A DNA stretch of 57,720 bases, from NCBI GenBank assembly GCA_026398895.1, contig JAPLRZ010000059.1, positions 1-57,720 on the forward strand. The letters run 5' to 3'. The DNA is from Methylococcales bacterium (GTDB lineage: Bacteria; Pseudomonadota; Gammaproteobacteria; Methylococcales; Methylomonadaceae). This document shows positions 24,965 to 33,598 of the stretch, in pieces. Each line of letters opens with the position of its first letter. Within the stretch, counting starts at the first letter, position 1. A program made the translations under genes and the position numbers. The notes below the pieces were generated by a model, which had not been told where the DNA came from, ran no database searches, and worked only from the letters and a program-made list of their open reading frames with translations.

Positions 24965-26236
24965 CTATTGTCCCATGCTTGACTCTCTAATCATATAATC
25001 ACTTAGATCTATCCCTACCGCATTAGGATCAACTACTTTGGTAATGTGAAGTTTTGATAACCCTTCTTTTTCTTTAAAATGCTCCAAGTTGACAACCAGC
25101 GGCTGATAAAGTACGCCTTGGCTGTTTTTAACAACCATAATAGTGGGTAACAAATGCCTACCTGGTTTGGTACTAATCACTATCGCTATTTCACCATTAT
25201 TGAGTTCAACTACACTACCAACTGGATAAATACCTAAACATTTAATAAATTCTTCAACCAATTCACGATCAAAGAAACTACCACGCATCATATAAATAGA
25301 TTTCAACGCGTCTGAGCAAGACACATGAACCTTAGCACCAGGATGGTTAGTGACTATTTCATAAACATCAACAATCGAAACCAGTCTGGCAAAATAGTTA
25401 ATTTCAGTATCTTTTAAGCCTTTAGGATAGCCTTTACCATTGACACGCTCGTGATGTGAACGAGCAACCTCTATGGCTACGCCTGGAATATCAGGGGTAC
25501 TCAATAGAATTTCTGCACCATATTGTGAGTGTTTTTCCATTTCTTTTTTTTCTTCGGGTGTTAATCCTCTATTATGTTTATCGAGAATCTCTTGAGAAAC
25601 TTTAATCTCCCCGACATCATGAAGCAATGCCGCATAGCCTAAATCGGAGAGTTGTTTTTCATTTAGACCGAGGTGGCGACCGAAAAGCAAACTAAGAATA
25701 CACACGTTAAGACTATGACGAACGGTATCTTGTTGTCTGGATTTTAAATTACTAAACAAAGCGAGTGCGCTAGGATTGTGAACCACGCCATCGATAACCC
25801 CATGAACGCAGGTTTTAAGCTCTACAGGATTAATTTCTTTATTAAGGCGAAAATCATTTAATACACTATGCAAAGAAGTCGTTGTGCTTTCATAGACTTG
25901 ACGGGCAACATTTAAATTTTGCTCGATTTCCTTATCTTCTGGTCTTAAGGAAAACTTAGCGGGTGCTTGACGAGGCTGCGTGCTGGGTACAAAAGATTCC
26001 TCTACTGGTTTCGCGCCAACAGTCCGACATTTGTATATAAAAAATTTATTGGCGAGCGCAGGATTGCTTTTTTCCTCATCAATGTCAACAGTGCGACAGT
26101 ATTTCTGAAGTTGCTGAATTTGCTTTTCACTTTTGATGAGAAAGCTTTGGAATAAAAAAGGCGTTCCTACCCACGGTCTATCCAAAGTAGAAACAAACAT
26201 ACCAATTTCAACGTCTACGGTTTCATATTTTATCAT
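24965..26236 (-). CDS. HD-GYP domain cyclic-di-GMP phosphodiesterase
   Basis: A 423-residue response protein. The N-terminal domain of about 150 residues (VDVEIGMFVSTLDRPWVGTPFLFQSF) matches DUF3391, which often precedes HD-GYP. The HD-GYP domain spans about 160-345 with ALLHDVGEIKVS, EMEKHSQYGAEIL, and SHHERVNGKGYPKGL (HHE...GYP). The usual HDIGK reads HDVGE here, a tolerated variation. The predicted role is hydrolysis of cyclic di-GMP in the cytoplasm. It is convergent with the adenylate cyclase gene. Confidence 0.9.
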   Translation of the reverse strand: MIKYETVDVEIGMFVSTLDRPWVGTPFLFQSFLIKSEKQIQQLQKYCRTVDIDEEKSNPALANKFFIYKCRTVGAKPVEESFVPSTQPRQAPAKFSLRPEDKEIEQNLNVARQVYESTTTSLHSVLNDFRLNKEINPVELKTCVHGVIDGVVHNPSALALFSNLKSRQQDTVRHSLNVCILSLLFGRHLGLNEKQLSDLGYAALLHDVGEIKVSQEILDKHNRGLTPEEKKEMEKHSQYGAEILLSTPDIPGVAIEVARSHHERVNGKGYPKGLKDTEINYFARLVSIVDVYEIVTNHPGAKVHVSCSDALKSIYMMRGSFFDRELVEEFIKCLGIYPVGSVVELNNGEIAIVISTKPGRHLLPTIMVVKNSQGVLYQPLVVNLEHFKEKEGLSKLHITKVVDPNAVGIDLSDYMIRESSMGQ

Positions 26237-26298
26237 TGCGAATTTCCAGTACGGGTAACTCTTTGCATAAGTACTCTCAGGTACAGGTGGCTAAACCA

Positions 26299-26529
26299 TT
26301 ATTTCTTTTTAATATAAAAAATCTGGGTGTTTGATTGTTTTACCAGTTTAATAATTTGATGTCCCGCTTGGTCAGTATAAACACCAAAATCCAAATGTGC
26401 CGCAGGATCGGTGGCGGTTACTTTTACAACATCCCCGCTAATCATTTCCATCAAGGCTTTTTTTAGCCGCAATAACGGTAAGGGACACTGTAGACCACTC
26501 GCATCTACTTCTCGATTAAATTCAACCAT
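26299..26529 (-). CDS. tusA: Sulfur carrier protein TusA
   Basis: A 76-residue SirA/TusA-family protein with the signature DASGLQCPLPLLRLKKAL; the conserved Cys in QCPLP is the persulfide carrier. It relays sulfur for tRNA thiolation and, in sulfur-oxidising bacteria, for cytoplasmic sulfur transfer. It is divergent from cysG with about 80 bases between the genes. Length is typical. Confidence 0.9.
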   Translation of the reverse strand: MVEFNREVDASGLQCPLPLLRLKKALMEMISGDVVKVTATDPAAHLDFGVYTDQAGHQIIKLVKQSNTQIFYIKKK

Positions 26530-26610
26530 GACTGTGTTTTACATTCTCAATTTACATCTACAGTGCTTATAATAGCATTCTCTATTAAATCTAAGAACTA
26601 TCAGAATAAA

Positions 26611-27993
26611 ATGGATTATCTTCCAATTTTTGTAAACCTCAAAGGGCAAGATTGTTTGGTTGTGGGCGCGGGTGATATTGCGGCACGAAAAATTGATTGC
26701 TTAGCGCGAGCAGGGGCAAAAATAACCGTTATTGCTAAAAAAATAAGCCCTATTGTCACCGATATGGAAGTTACTCATTCGCTAACTCTACTACAAAAAC
26801 CATTTTCACCTGAAGACTTGCGTGATTTTAGACTGGTTGTGTCCGCTACCAATAATGATGAAACCAATCGATTGGTTGCAAAAACTGCCGAGCAACAAAA
26901 AATTTTAGTCAATGTAGTCGATAATCCTGAGCTTTGTAGCTTTATCCTTCCTGCAATTATAGACCGTTCACCGATTATTGCCGCTGTATCTTCTAGTGGT
27001 GCGGCTCCTGTGTTAGCACGCCTACTAAGAGCGAAAATAGAAAGCCTAATTCCCCCTAGCTATGGACGACTTGCCGCACTGGCTGGCAAATTTAGGCAGC
27101 CTGTACAGCAACACATTAAAAATCCTAGTCAACGGCGAATTTTTTGGGAGCAGGTTTTGCAAAGTAACGTTGCTGAACTTGTATTTTCTGGCAACGATGA
27201 GCAAGCAGAGCAACAACTTCAACAGCAACTTAGCAACCAAGACAATACCCCGTCCGTTGGTGAAGTTTACCTAATAGGTGCAGGACCTGGTGCAGCGGAT
27301 TTATTAACCTTTCGTGCCTTACGCTTGTTGCAACAAGCCGATGTCGTCGTTTACGACCATTTAGTTTCACCAGAAATTATTGATTTAGCACGCCGTGACA
27401 GCGAAAAAATTTATGTCGGCAAACAACGGAAAAACCATACCCTACCACAAGAATCTATCAACATCCTGCTGGCTGATTTAGCCAAAGCAGGTAAACGAGT
27501 CGCACGATTAAAAGGAGGTGATCCTTTTATTTTTGGACGTGGTGGCGAAGAAATCGAAACACTCATGCAGCAAGGCATTGCTTTTCAGGTTGTTCCTGGG
27601 ATTACCGCCGCTTCAGGTTGCGCTGCCTACGCAGGTATTCCGCTCACCCATAGAGACCATGCCCAATCTTGTACCTTTGTCACAGGACATTTGAAAGACG
27701 ATTCTATTCACTTAAATTGGACACAATTAGCCGCCCCGCAGCAAACTATTGTTATTTATATGGGGCTAGTGGGACTAGAAAAAATTTGTCAGTCCTTAAT
27801 TGCCCACGGAAGTCCTGAAAACTTACCGTGTGCTTTAGTGCAACAAGGCACTACCCATAATCAGCGTGTCATTATCGGCACGTTAGCCACCTTACCTACA
27901 CAAGTTGCCGATCTCGATATTAAGCCCCCAACCCTTATTATTATTGGTACTGTGGTAACACTTCATGAGCAACTTCGCTGGTTTGAGGGCTGA
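26611..27993 (+). CDS. cysG: Siroheme synthase (multifunctional CysG)
   Basis: A 460-residue fusion. The N-terminal half (about 1-200) is the precorrin-2 dehydrogenase/ferrochelatase CysG-B: MDYLPIFVNLKGQDCLVVGAGDIAARK with a GxGxxxxRK NAD site. The C-terminal half (about 218-455) is the uroporphyrinogen-III methyltransferase CysG-A: VYLIGAGPGAADLLTFRALRLL, RLKGGDPFIFGRGGEE, and VPGITAASGCAAYAGIPLTHR. It makes siroheme for sulfite and nitrite reductases. ATG 26611 is used because it matches the E. coli CysG N-terminus and length. The preceding in-frame codons carry no conserved sequence. Confidence 0.95.
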   Translation: MDYLPIFVNLKGQDCLVVGAGDIAARKIDCLARAGAKITVIAKKISPIVTDMEVTHSLTLLQKPFSPEDLRDFRLVVSATNNDETNRLVAKTAEQQKILVNVVDNPELCSFILPAIIDRSPIIAAVSSSGAAPVLARLLRAKIESLIPPSYGRLAALAGKFRQPVQQHIKNPSQRRIFWEQVLQSNVAELVFSGNDEQAEQQLQQQLSNQDNTPSVGEVYLIGAGPGAADLLTFRALRLLQQADVVVYDHLVSPEIIDLARRDSEKIYVGKQRKNHTLPQESINILLADLAKAGKRVARLKGGDPFIFGRGGEEIETLMQQGIAFQVVPGITAASGCAAYAGIPLTHRDHAQSCTFVTGHLKDDSIHLNWTQLAAPQQTIVIYMGLVGLEKICQSLIAHGSPENLPCALVQQGTTHNQRVIIGTLATLPTQVADLDIKPPTLIIIGTVVTLHEQLRWFEG

Positions 27994-28129
27994 TTTGTCA
28001 TATAGATGTAAAGAAGTAAATAAAACAATTGAATTTTGCCGCTAAATTACCTATTCTTTGACGGCTTAGAAGCAATTTTTCACATACAAAGAACGTAGGT
28101 TCTTTATTTAATCATCAAGAGAGGTCAAT

Positions 28130-28468
28130 ATGAAAAAATCATTAGCTGCATTAGCAGGCGTTATGTTAATCGCATTAAGCGGCTCAGTATTCGCTGGCGA
28201 AGCCGAAGATGTCGGTCAAAAAATCTATGAACGTGCTTTCGGTCGTGGTTGTGGCTCTTGCCATGATATTGCTTCAAATCCTCAGTTGTCTGCGTTAATT
28301 AAAGACGGCAAACTGGACAGAGCAATGTTTGAAAAAGTGTTGAAAGAAGGCAAGGGCGGTATGCCTAAAGCCATTGAAGTTATCATGGCAATACCAGCTG
28401 TTACCAAAGCAGGCTATGGCGAAGATCAAGCGGTTGACGCACTGTATGCCTATTTGAAATCTAAATAA
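28130..28468 (+). CDS. Small exported c-type cytochrome
   Basis: A 112-residue protein with a Sec signal peptide (cleavage SVFA-G near residue 22). It has one haem-binding motif CGSCH at about residues 42-46, and a likely distal Met ligand in GGMPKAIEVIM near 80. It is a monohaem, high-potential periplasmic electron carrier. GAGAGGTCAAT before ATG is a good ribosome binding site. Upstream AAAGAACGTAGGTTCTTT (about 28087-28104) is a small palindrome. Partner enzymes are not apparent in the window. Confidence 0.85.
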   Translation: MKKSLAALAGVMLIALSGSVFAGEAEDVGQKIYERAFGRGCGSCHDIASNPQLSALIKDGKLDRAMFEKVLKEGKGGMPKAIEVIMAIPAVTKAGYGEDQAVDALYAYLKSK

Positions 28469-28486
28469 TTAGATTTATTCGCGCAC

Positions 28487-28525
28487 AAAAAAGCCGCTCC
28501 AACGTTAATTGAAGCGGCTTTTTTT
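28487..28525. terminator. Bidirectional terminator after the cytochrome gene
   Basis: AAAAAAGCCGCT and AGCGGCTTTTTTT form a stem with flanking A- and T-runs, between the cytochrome gene and a convergent gene. Confidence 0.85.
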
Positions 28526-28532
28526 ATGCGTG

Positions 28533-29120
28533 TTATTCTTTGTCAAGATTACGAGTAATAATCTCTTTATAAGGTAGTCGGTATCGACTTTTAACCCAAA
28601 TACCTGCAACGACTACTAGCAACAAACCGCAAGAAGCTAGACTCAAATAGACTAGACGCTTCAAGTCGGACATTTCTTCAATTAACCGCTCATTAGGAAC
28701 TACCGCTTTAGCCTCATTACTAGGCGCATCAGAATAAACACGCAACGCTTTAATATCGCTACGCAATTCTTCGATGGTCAAGAGGGAATCAGGTGCTGTG
28801 CCTAAACGAACACTGTCTTCCAGTGTTCTTAGCTTGCTTTCGATTGAGCCACTAACCAAACCAACAAACTGTCCTTTTAAAACATTAACCTCAGCGGATA
28901 ATTCAGGATTCATCTGATTGTTAAAAGTTTTGGTTGCAACAAGTTTTTTATTCGTTACCTCATCATGGCTAGGAAATAAAAACAAACCCGCTACCACAAT
29001 GACCGACATCAAGAAAAAAACCGCAAATAACAACCATCGGTTTGCTTTAACCAGATTCTGATAACTAGGTATCGCGTGTAAAACCACTAGCTTGGTATTT
29101 TTTTCGGGTATGTCGCTCAT
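28533..29120 (-). CDS. Hypothetical two-helix membrane protein
   Basis: A 195-residue protein with a cytoplasmic N-terminus, a helix at about residues 28-50 (WLLFAVFFLMSVIVVAGLFLF), a periplasmic segment of about 100 residues with helical, charged composition, and a second helix at about 155-175 (LVYLSLASCGLLLVVVAGIWV). The topology resembles the sensing part of chemoreceptors without the signalling domain. I recognise no family. It lies between the cytochrome (convergent) and argG (same strand). Confidence 0.6.
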   Translation of the reverse strand: MSDIPEKNTKLVVLHAIPSYQNLVKANRWLLFAVFFLMSVIVVAGLFLFPSHDEVTNKKLVATKTFNNQMNPELSAEVNVLKGQFVGLVSGSIESKLRTLEDSVRLGTAPDSLLTIEELRSDIKALRVYSDAPSNEAKAVVPNERLIEEMSDLKRLVYLSLASCGLLLVVVAGIWVKSRYRLPYKEIITRNLDKE

Positions 29121-29226
29121 TATGGGTTTCCTCTCAAACTAGGCAAGAACCGCCTGCTTGGACAAATAGTAATTATGTGAACCTTGCCAGCGGGCAATTA
29201 TACAAGCTTAATGCTTTTTTAATATC

Positions 29227-30441
29227 TTATTTCAAACGCTTAGCCGCCGCAATACGCATACGCAAGGCATTCAACTTAATAAAGCCTGCTGCGTCTTTTT
29301 GATTATACGCACCGCCATCCTCTTCAAAGGTGGCAATGCTTTCATCAAATAAACTGTCAGTCGTTGATTCACGCCCGACCACAATCACGTTACCTTTATA
29401 CAATTTCAAGCGCACTTTACCGTTGACGTTAGCTTGAGAAGCATTAATCATGGTTTGCAACATCTCACGCTCAGGACTCCACCAGTAGCCGTTATAAATT
29501 AACGACGCATAACGTGGCATTAGCTCATCTTTTAAATGCGCAACTTCTCTATCCAGCGTTAAAGATTCAATGGCACGATGGGCTTTTAGCATAATCGTTC
29601 CTGCGGGCGTTTCATAACAGCCGCGTGATTTCATGCCTACATAACGATTTTCCACAATGTCCAAACGTCCAATACCGTTCGCACCACCGATTTTATTTAA
29701 TTGCTCCATCACGGTTGCAGGTGAACACGCTACGCCATCCAACTCAACAATATCGCCTTGTTGATAGGTCAATTCAATATAAGTGGCTTTATCAGGCGCG
29801 TTTTCAGGGGAAACCGACCAACGCCACATCGCTTCTTCTGGCTCTGCCCACGGATCTTCTAAGACGCGACCTTCATAAGAAATATGCAATAAATTGGCAT
29901 CCATTGAATACGGCGATGTTTTACCGTGTTTCATTTCCACAGGAATACCGTGTTTTTCAGCATAATCCAACAAGGATTGGCGTGACGTTAACTCCCATTC
30001 GCGCCACGGTGCGATAATATGAATATCAGGACGCAAGGCATAAGCCCCTAGCTCAAAACGTACTTGATCGTTACCTTTACCCGTCGCGCCGTGTGAAATA
30101 GCTTTCGCGCCTGTTTCATTGGCAATATCTATTAGCCGTTTAGCGATTAGAGGACGGGCAATCGATGTACCTAATAAATATTCGCCTTCGTAAATCGCAT
30201 TAGCGCGAAACATTGGAAATACATAATCACGGGCAAATTCTTCGCGTAAATCTTCAATATAAATTTCTTTAATACCCATTGCTTGCGCTTTAGTACGAGC
30301 AGGTTCAATTTCTTCACCTTGCCCTAAATCAGCGGTAAATGTAACCACTTCACAGTGATAAACATCTTGTAACCATTTGAGAATAATGGAAGTATCCAAA
30401 CCACCTGAATAGGCTAATACCACTTTGTTAATATCTGACAT
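29227..30441 (-). CDS. argG: Argininosuccinate synthase
   Basis: A 404-residue enzyme, full length. [18 protein letters not shown] at the N-terminus is the ATP-pyrophosphatase P-loop; [18 protein letters not shown] (about 117-134) and [23 protein letters not shown] near 170-192 are diagnostic. It condenses citrulline and aspartate in arginine synthesis. ATG 30441 is chosen: an AAGGTAAAAGC site precedes it and the family starts [13 protein letters not shown]. The upstream in-frame extension has no homology signature. Confidence 0.96.
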   Translation of the reverse strand: MSDINKVVLAYSGGLDTSIILKWLQDVYHCEVVTFTADLGQGEEIEPARTKAQAMGIKEIYIEDLREEFARDYVFPMFRANAIYEGEYLLGTSIARPLIAKRLIDIANETGAKAISHGATGKGNDQVRFELGAYALRPDIHIIAPWREWELTSRQSLLDYAEKHGIPVEMKHGKTSPYSMDANLLHISYEGRVLEDPWAEPEEAMWRWSVSPENAPDKATYIELTYQQGDIVELDGVACSPATVMEQLNKIGGANGIGRLDIVENRYVGMKSRGCYETPAGTIMLKAHRAIESLTLDREVAHLKDELMPRYASLIYNGYWWSPEREMLQTMINASQANVNGKVRLKLYKGNVIVVGRESTTDSLFDESIATFEEDGGAYNQKDAAGFIKLNALRMRIAAAKRLK

Positions 30442-30534
30442 GATGCTTTTACCTTGAGTTAAATTGCGGTGAATTATACGCGAAAATAGTATCTGCACTA
30501 GCAACATCCCCACTAGCCATAATAGTTTGTGTCA

Positions 30535-30641
30535 TCAAGATAGCTCTTTAATAAAGCAATTGGGACATTTGCCTTCCGTTTTTCGTGCTGTTTCGGGTGA
30601 TATGGAAACATGACAAACTGCACAGAAATCCAGCCATTATT
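30535..30641 (-). pseudogene. Possible remnant of a small zinc-ribbon protein
   Basis: On the minus strand a frame with no start codon encodes DFCAVCHVSISPETARK followed by EGKCPNCFIKEL and a stop. The two CxxC pairs look like a zinc ribbon. GGAGAA and ATG (30637) precede it but in a different frame, so a one-base frameshift would be needed to join them. The rest of the 328-base gap between argG and metG (30442-30769) shows nothing else. Low confidence: it could be chance. Confidence 0.3.
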
Positions 30642-30769
30642 TTCTCCTAACTAACACAAACTAAAATTTATCCGACTATCGAATACCACTCGATAGAGAT
30701 GTTATTTATTGTTACCTCTTTCCCATGAGTAGTTGACTGATGTAATAATGTGCAGCGGTGTAAACGGCA

Positions 30770-32854
30770 TTATTTCACTCGCATTCCAGCAACCGCCCCA
30801 CTATCTGGACTCAATAAATAAATTCCATTATCCCCACCTGCGGCAAGTACCATGCCTTCTGACAAACCGAAACGCATTTTTCTGGGAGCGAGATTTGCAA
30901 CCACCAGCGTCAAGCGACCTTCCAATTGTTCAGGAGAATAAGCCGATTTTATGCCCGCAAAAATACTGCGCGTTTCATCGCCAATGTCCACCGTCAGATG
31001 CAATAACTTATCCGCGCCTTCTACCGCTTCGGCTTTCAGAATTTTAGCAATGCGCAAATCCAATTTTCCAAAGTCGTTAATGTCGATAGTGTCGGCTATC
31101 GGAGAAAATTGTTTTTCTTTAACAACGGGAACGGCAGTTTTTTCCAGATTTTCTTTAGACGCTTCAATAATTGCGGCAATTTTATCGGGTTCAACGCGGG
31201 TCATTAATGGAATGAAATCATTCAGTTCATGGTTTAACAACGGCTCTAACTCGTCTATCCAGCCGTGAACTTCGCTGTTTAAAAACACTTCCGCACTGTA
31301 AGTTAAGGTTGGCAACACAGGTTTTAAATACGCCACCAGCACACGGAATAAATTTAACCCCATCGTGCAGACCTCGTGTAGCTCCAAAAATTCTTTAAAA
31401 CTAAGTGGATCGCTTTGTGATGTTAAAAACTCTTTGAACGTAAGCCCGCTTTCCAGTTCTGGTAATTTTTTTGCAATCAACCACGGTTTTTTCTCATCAA
31501 TATAGCGATTGGCTTTATCTGCCAGAGCCATAATTTCGCGCATCGCTTTGCCAAACTCGCGGTTTTCATAAAATTCCGCAATGATTTCATTAGCCGCTAT
31601 GAATTCAAACCATAATTCAGGTTCAGCCAATTCAGCCGACAGCCTATTATTAAAGCGTTTGGCAATAAAACCGCTGCAACGACTACCAATATTCACCACT
31701 TTGCCGACTAAATCCGAATTAACCCGCTGACTAAAATCATCAAAATTCAAATCCAAATCATCCACGCCCGCACTGAGTTTTGCAGCAAAATAATAACGCA
31801 GATATTCAGGGTTTAAATGATCCAAATACGTCCGCGCTGTGATAAACGTGCCGCGAGATTTGGACATTTTCTCGCCGTTCACCGTTAAAAAACCGTGGGC
31901 AAAAATCGCACTGGGAGTTCTAAAATTGGCACCTTTTAACATCGCAGGCCAGAATAACGCATGAAAATAAATAATGTCTTTACCGATGAAATGATACAGT
32001 TCAGTGTCACTGTCTTTTGCCCAAAACGCATCGAAATCCAGCCCTTTCTTATCGCACAGATTTTTAAAACTCGCCATATAGCCAATCGGTGCATCTAACC
32101 AGACATAAAAATATTTATTCGGTGCATCAGGAATTTCAAAACCAAAATACGGCGCGTCGCGGGAAATGTCCCATTGTTGCAAACCGCTGTCTAACCATTC
32201 CGCTAATTTATTACGCACTTCAGGTTGCAAATGTCCAGCCTGTGTCCAGTCGGTCAACATCTCGGTGAAATCAGCCAGATTAAAAAAGTAATGCACCGAT
32301 TCTTTATCTATCGGCTTTTCGCCAGAAATTGCTGACACCGCATTTTTTAATTCCGACGACGCATAATTTGCCCCACACACTTCACAACCATCACCATATT
32401 GTTCAGTCGCGCCACATTTTGGACAATCACCTTTAATAAAACGGTCAGGTAAAAACATCTCTTTCACAGGATCGTAAGCCTGTGTAATGGTGCGTGAACT
32501 GATATGCCCTGCCGCTTTTAAGCGGTTATAAATCAACGAGGAAAAATGTTTATTTTCTTCCGAATGAGTGCTGTGATAATTATCAAACGCCACGCCAAAC
32601 TCGGTGAAATCTGCCAGATGTTCCTTACCCACTTGGGCAATTAGTGCTTCAGGCGTAATACCTTCACGATCCGCTTTCAACATAATCGGTGTGCCGTGGG
32701 TATCATCAGCGCACACATAATGACAAATATTGCCGCGTTGTTTTTGAAAACGCACCCACATATCCGTTTGCAGATATTCCAGCATGTGACCGATATGAAT
32801 CGGACCGTTGGCATAAGGTAACGCGCTAGTGACAAGAATTTTTCTATTCGACAT
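30770..32854 (-). CDS. metG: Methionyl-tRNA synthetase
   Basis: A 694-residue class I synthetase of the long, dimeric type. [18 protein letters not shown] carries the HIGH motif at about residues 14-24. A zinc-binding [18 protein letters not shown] knuckle lies near 145-162, and KMSKSRGTF at about 335. A C-terminal tRNA-binding OB-fold ([20 protein letters not shown], about 595-694) completes it. It charges tRNA-Met for initiation and elongation. Length and motifs are intact. No operon partner is evident. Confidence 0.97.
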   Translation of the reverse strand: MSNRKILVTSALPYANGPIHIGHMLEYLQTDMWVRFQKQRGNICHYVCADDTHGTPIMLKADREGITPEALIAQVGKEHLADFTEFGVAFDNYHSTHSEENKHFSSLIYNRLKAAGHISSRTITQAYDPVKEMFLPDRFIKGDCPKCGATEQYGDGCEVCGANYASSELKNAVSAISGEKPIDKESVHYFFNLADFTEMLTDWTQAGHLQPEVRNKLAEWLDSGLQQWDISRDAPYFGFEIPDAPNKYFYVWLDAPIGYMASFKNLCDKKGLDFDAFWAKDSDTELYHFIGKDIIYFHALFWPAMLKGANFRTPSAIFAHGFLTVNGEKMSKSRGTFITARTYLDHLNPEYLRYYFAAKLSAGVDDLDLNFDDFSQRVNSDLVGKVVNIGSRCSGFIAKRFNNRLSAELAEPELWFEFIAANEIIAEFYENREFGKAMREIMALADKANRYIDEKKPWLIAKKLPELESGLTFKEFLTSQSDPLSFKEFLELHEVCTMGLNLFRVLVAYLKPVLPTLTYSAEVFLNSEVHGWIDELEPLLNHELNDFIPLMTRVEPDKIAAIIEASKENLEKTAVPVVKEKQFSPIADTIDINDFGKLDLRIAKILKAEAVEGADKLLHLTVDIGDETRSIFAGIKSAYSPEQLEGRLTLVVANLAPRKMRFGLSEGMVLAAGGDNGIYLLSPDSGAVAGMRVK

Positions 32855-32971
32855 GGTGTTTAAGTTCAGAATACAAGGGGAAAATTAGGTGAATATTATG
32901 GCATAAAATCCACTATGTCTGACGCAAAAGGCTTAGTGATTGATATTAGAACTAACGCACAATAAAGTGAT

Positions 32972-33069
32972 ACCGTTCGTGGTGAGCTATGAGCTTGTCG
33001 AACAGTCGAATCATATTCGCACCATTCGACAAGCTCATGACAGGCTTCGACAAGCTCAGTGCGAACGGT
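32972..33069. repeat. Dispersed inverted repeat, CGTTCGT...CGAACG family (copy 3)
   Basis: ACCGTTCGTGGTGAGC is mirrored by GCTCAGTGCGAACGGT, with an inner pair ATTCGACAAGCTCATG / GAGCTTGTCGAACAG. It occupies most of the gap between metG and the deaminase gene, and is nearly identical to 10265-10353. Confidence 0.85.
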
Positions 33070-33145
33070 TTTTTTAATCATTTTTTGACTATTAGCTACA
33101 GTAAACAAAAACACAACAAATTTACACAACATGGAGAGGGTTTTG

Positions 33146-33598
33146 ATGAACTATGAAAAACTGTTAGCCGTGGCTTATGCCGAGGCTAAAGCTGGCTTTG
33201 ATGAAGGCGGTGTACCCGTCGGGGCTGCATTATTTGACAGCGAAGGCGTGTTGCTTGGACGTGGGCGTAATCGTCGAGTGCAGGATAATGATCCTTCTGT
33301 TCACGGCGAAACTGATGCCTTTCGTAAAGCGGGGCGACAAACTACTTATCGTGATAAAATTTTGGTAACAACCTTAGCACCTTGTTGGTACTGCTCTGGT
33401 TTAATTCGGCAATTCAACATTGGCACGGTGGTCATCGGTGAATCAGTTAATTTTGAAGGTCATAGGGATTGGCTCATTGAAGCAGGCGTGAAAATCATTG
33501 AGCTAAACGATGCTCTATGTATCGCGCTAATGCGCCGCTTTATTGAACAATCCCCACACATTTGGTTTGAAGATATTGGAGAATGTCATAGTGCTTAA
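33146..33598 (+). CDS. Cytosine deaminase-like protein (yeast Fcy1 type)
   Basis: A 150-residue zinc deaminase of the CDA fold. HGETDAF (about residues 51-57) supplies the zinc His and catalytic Glu; TLAPCWYCSGLI (about 78-89) supplies the PCxxC zinc cysteines. The N-terminal AKAGFDEGGVPVGAALF, the central VVIGESVNFEGHRDWL, and above all the C-terminal FIEQSPHIWFEDIGE match yeast cytosine deaminase rather than tRNA adenosine deaminase TadA or guanine deaminase. Predicted reaction: cytosine (or a related pyrimidine) to uracil plus ammonia. GGAGAGGG precedes ATG 33146. The stop overlaps the next gene by eight bases. Confidence 0.82.
   Translation: MNYEKLLAVAYAEAKAGFDEGGVPVGAALFDSEGVLLGRGRNRRVQDNDPSVHGETDAFRKAGRQTTYRDKILVTTLAPCWYCSGLIRQFNIGTVVIGESVNFEGHRDWLIEAGVKIIELNDALCIALMRRFIEQSPHIWFEDIGECHSA

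Noticed and set aside
33543..33590. Upstream extension of the NMT1-GGDEF protein from a TTG codon
   Set aside because: The extra 16 residues precede a clean signal peptide and lie inside the deaminase gene; GTG 33591 has a proper ribosome binding site.
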